Origin: a virus
Strand: one strand, 5' to 3'
IMG/VR virus record: IMGVR_UViG_3300031999_000181
Span: 1 to 24,884 of that record
DNA: 24,884 nt
A model generated the notes under the pieces. It did no database searches, was not told the origin of the DNA, and saw only the letters and a program-made list of their open reading frames with translations. How positions within the stretch are numbered: position 1 is the first letter of the stretch; each line of letters starts with the position of its first letter. Below are positions 23,102 through 24,884 of this stretch, piece by piece. A program made the translations under genes and the position numbers.

Positions 23102-24884
23102 ATGGGAACACCTATTTTTAAAATCAGTGAGTATGTAAATTGGAATAATCCAAGTGCTATCTTTTCTGGTGGTTATGGAGGAGGAGTAGGAGGTGGTACA
23201 GAAGTAGACCTTTCCAATTACTATACAAAAATAGATTTGCAGACACCTGGATTGTCTCAAGTTAATTTTGCAAATATTGTAGATGCTTACCACAATGATT
23301 TGTTAGGGTTACAAGGAGGACTTGAATATTCAGATAGTGCTCCACCTGATAGTGATGACAGTTCAGGCGTACCTGATGTAATTCATGAGTTTTATCATTT
23401 GAGTGCCGCTGATTATACTCGTCTCATCAATTTGTCTTTCATAGATTCAATCGTAGAGAATTCAGATTTTACAGTTCATCTTGATGGTGATGTCTTTAAC
23501 CCAGGTACCAATATGTACTACGGTACCGATCTTACTGGAGTTAAAGGTTGGCACCCATCAGGAACTGGTGATAATTACATACAATCAATTACAAAAGACT
23601 TTGTGATGACAGAAGTATCCATAACTATATCAGATAATTTTGAAGCATATACAGCAGGTCAGTTAGTAGGAAAAGGCCCCTGGTATGGTAATGGTATAGG
23701 AATAGAAGTATATGATGATATTTTATTAGGTAAAACGATAGGATGGAATGGAGAAGGAGAGTCTTATTATGCTATTTTAGATTTAGTAGATTTAGTTGAA
23801 ACTGCTGGTTTTGACTTTTCATTTGAAATAGTAGTTATGTCCACCAGTAACACTAATTTGATATATATAGGGAATTCAACTTATTTTGAGTTCTATTGTG
23901 TGGGATCTACCTATGGGGCTTATCTGTATATATATACTGAAAATAGTAATTACACAATTTGGAAGGATCCAAAATACGTGGCAGGAGATGTTGTAATGAT
24001 ACGTAGAAGAGGTCTGAATATTACTATGTATAAGAATGGGGTAATTGATACTGACTGGTATGAACAATCTTCTGGAGATGGTTCTGGAGATGCCGGTGAA
24101 TTTGTATTAGGTTCTGATTTTAATTGGGATGGTGATAATCGATTATGGCTTGGTATGTATGATTATACGGTAAGACTGGATAATTTTAGCATATCTTATA
24201 ACATAGGGGAAATAGCATTGGTTGACGGGGTGCACCTTGTTAATGATGAAGATAATCCAGGTAATCAGTATTATTATGGTACTGATGCAAGTGGAACGAA
24301 AGGTTGGTACGATTTACCTTCAGATAGTTTGTGGGAAGAAGATAGTTTAGGAGACCTTAGTCCTATTACTGTTGGAGCAGGGATAACTGTTGATGGTATT
24401 ACCATAAAAAATAATTTAATCCAATCTGATACATCTCTTACCCTGAGAGGCAGTAATGAAATAATACAAAGTCCTGGGTATGCGTATGCTGGTCCAATTT
24501 ATTTATCATCAGGAGCTGGTGAGATAGCATATAAGAACCTCTATTTTGGTGATAGTGATTTTGATCAAACAACATTCTATATTGGAACAGAAGGAATTGA
24601 GAGTACTGTTAATTTATTAGTTATGCCCAAAGGTTATGGTACCATTACTCTACAGGCAGGCACAGGTGGGATAATGATGGGAGGTACTACTGGTAATAAT
24701 AATTATATAGAAATTATAAACGGATTACGACCTGCAGATAGTGGTCTTACTCAGGTAGTAATGTATGATGAAATGAATTATAGATTATATTATGGAGATG
24801 GAGGAGGGATTGGTGGAGGCGGTGGGGGAACAACTACCAAAAGTATACGTATTGCCCTTCAGGATTTATTATGGATTCCAGGAG
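23102..24884 (+). CDS. Tail fibre / receptor-binding protein with lectin-like domain, incomplete
   Basis: Open from ATG 23102 to the right edge: 594 codons without a stop. An anchor-like start is followed by a glycine-rich hinge (GGYGGGVGGG) and VDLSNYYTKIDLQTPG. Two copies of a YYGTDxxGxKGW motif (about residues 139-151 and 390-402) flank a beta-rich region (about 165-370) that resembles a concanavalin/LamG-like lectin domain, with MYKNGV and ENSNYTIW. A second glycine run (GGGIGGGGGG) occurs near the edge. The C-terminal tip, likely the receptor-binding part, lies outside the window. The layout fits a tail fibre of Bacteroidota phages. Confidence 0.7.
   Translation, partial: MGTPIFKISEYVNWNNPSAIFSGGYGGGVGGGTEVDLSNYYTKIDLQTPGLSQVNFANIVDAYHNDLLGLQGGLEYSDSAPPDSDDSSGVPDVIHEFYHLSAADYTRLINLSFIDSIVENSDFTVHLDGDVFNPGTNMYYGTDLTGVKGWHPSGTGDNYIQSITKDFVMTEVSITISDNFEAYTAGQLVGKGPWYGNGIGIEVYDDILLGKTIGWNGEGESYYAILDLVDLVETAGFDFSFEIVVMSTSNTNLIYIGNSTYFEFYCVGSTYGAYLYIYTENSNYTIWKDPKYVAGDVVMIRRRGLNITMYKNGVIDTDWYEQSSGDGSGDAGEFVLGSDFNWDGDNRLWLGMYDYTVRLDNFSISYNIGEIALVDGVHLVNDEDNPGNQYYYGTDASGTKGWYDLPSDSLWEEDSLGDLSPITVGAGITVDGITIKNNLIQSDTSLTLRGSNEIIQSPGYAYAGPIYLSSGAGEIAYKNLYFGDSDFDQTTFYIGTEGIESTVNLLVMPKGYGTITLQAGTGGIMMGGTTGNNNYIEIINGLRPADSGLTQVVMYDEMNYRLYYGDGGGIGGGGGGTTTKSIRIALQDLLWIPG

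Overview
This window looks like the late, virion-building region of a tailed double-stranded DNA phage or prophage. Every gene I can support is on the + strand. Neighbouring genes abut or overlap, often as ATGA or TAATG, and only two gaps (about 43 and 58 bases) reach 30 bases. A lambda-type tail tube, a split tail chaperone and a long tape measure, with no sheath gene, point to a siphovirus. The host is probably a Bacteroidota bacterium. This rests on a BACON-like domain in a tail protein, the style of the tail fibre, and A/T-rich leaders without a ribosome binding site before several genes. However, six starts carry strong AAGGAGG-type sites, so the host call is an inference.

Layout. Positions 2-609 hold the end of an M23 endopeptidase, a two-helix holin-like protein and a 40-residue orphan. 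Positions 611-6358 hold the head module: DUF1073 portal, Mu F-like morphogenesis protein, DUF2213 protease with a scaffold nested in frame at its 3' end, decoration protein and major capsid protein. Position 6402 starts a small unknown gene. Positions 6749-13834 are a nine-gene carbohydrate cassette: DUF115/Maf-like transferase, GT11 fucosyltransferase, DUF6492 glycosyltransferase, DXD-like glycosyltransferase, FkbM methyltransferase, exostosin-like glycosyltransferase, a Rossmann/methyltransferase-like protein, a two-domain glycosyltransferase and a PAPS-type sulfotransferase. Positions 13812-15999 resume virion genes: three head-tail connection proteins, a tail terminator-like protein and the tail tube. 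Positions 16058-16878 encode the tail chaperone pair joined by a -1 frameshift. Then follow the tape measure (16878-20390), a large tail-tip protein with a BACON-like domain (20390-23095), and a lectin-like tail fibre that runs off the window (23102 onward).

How it may work together. The head and tail genes form an ordinary morphogenesis operon. The unusual part is about 7 kb of sugar transfer, methylation and sulfation genes placed inside it, between the capsid and neck genes. The simplest reading is that the phage builds a fucosylated, methylated, perhaps sulfated glycan and puts it on its own particles, or on the host surface during late infection. A DSSG motif recurs in exposed termini or linkers of four tail-region proteins and is a possible attachment site. 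No terminase, integrase, replication gene, tRNA, CRISPR array or insertion sequence is visible, and no stretch over 300 bases lacks a gene.
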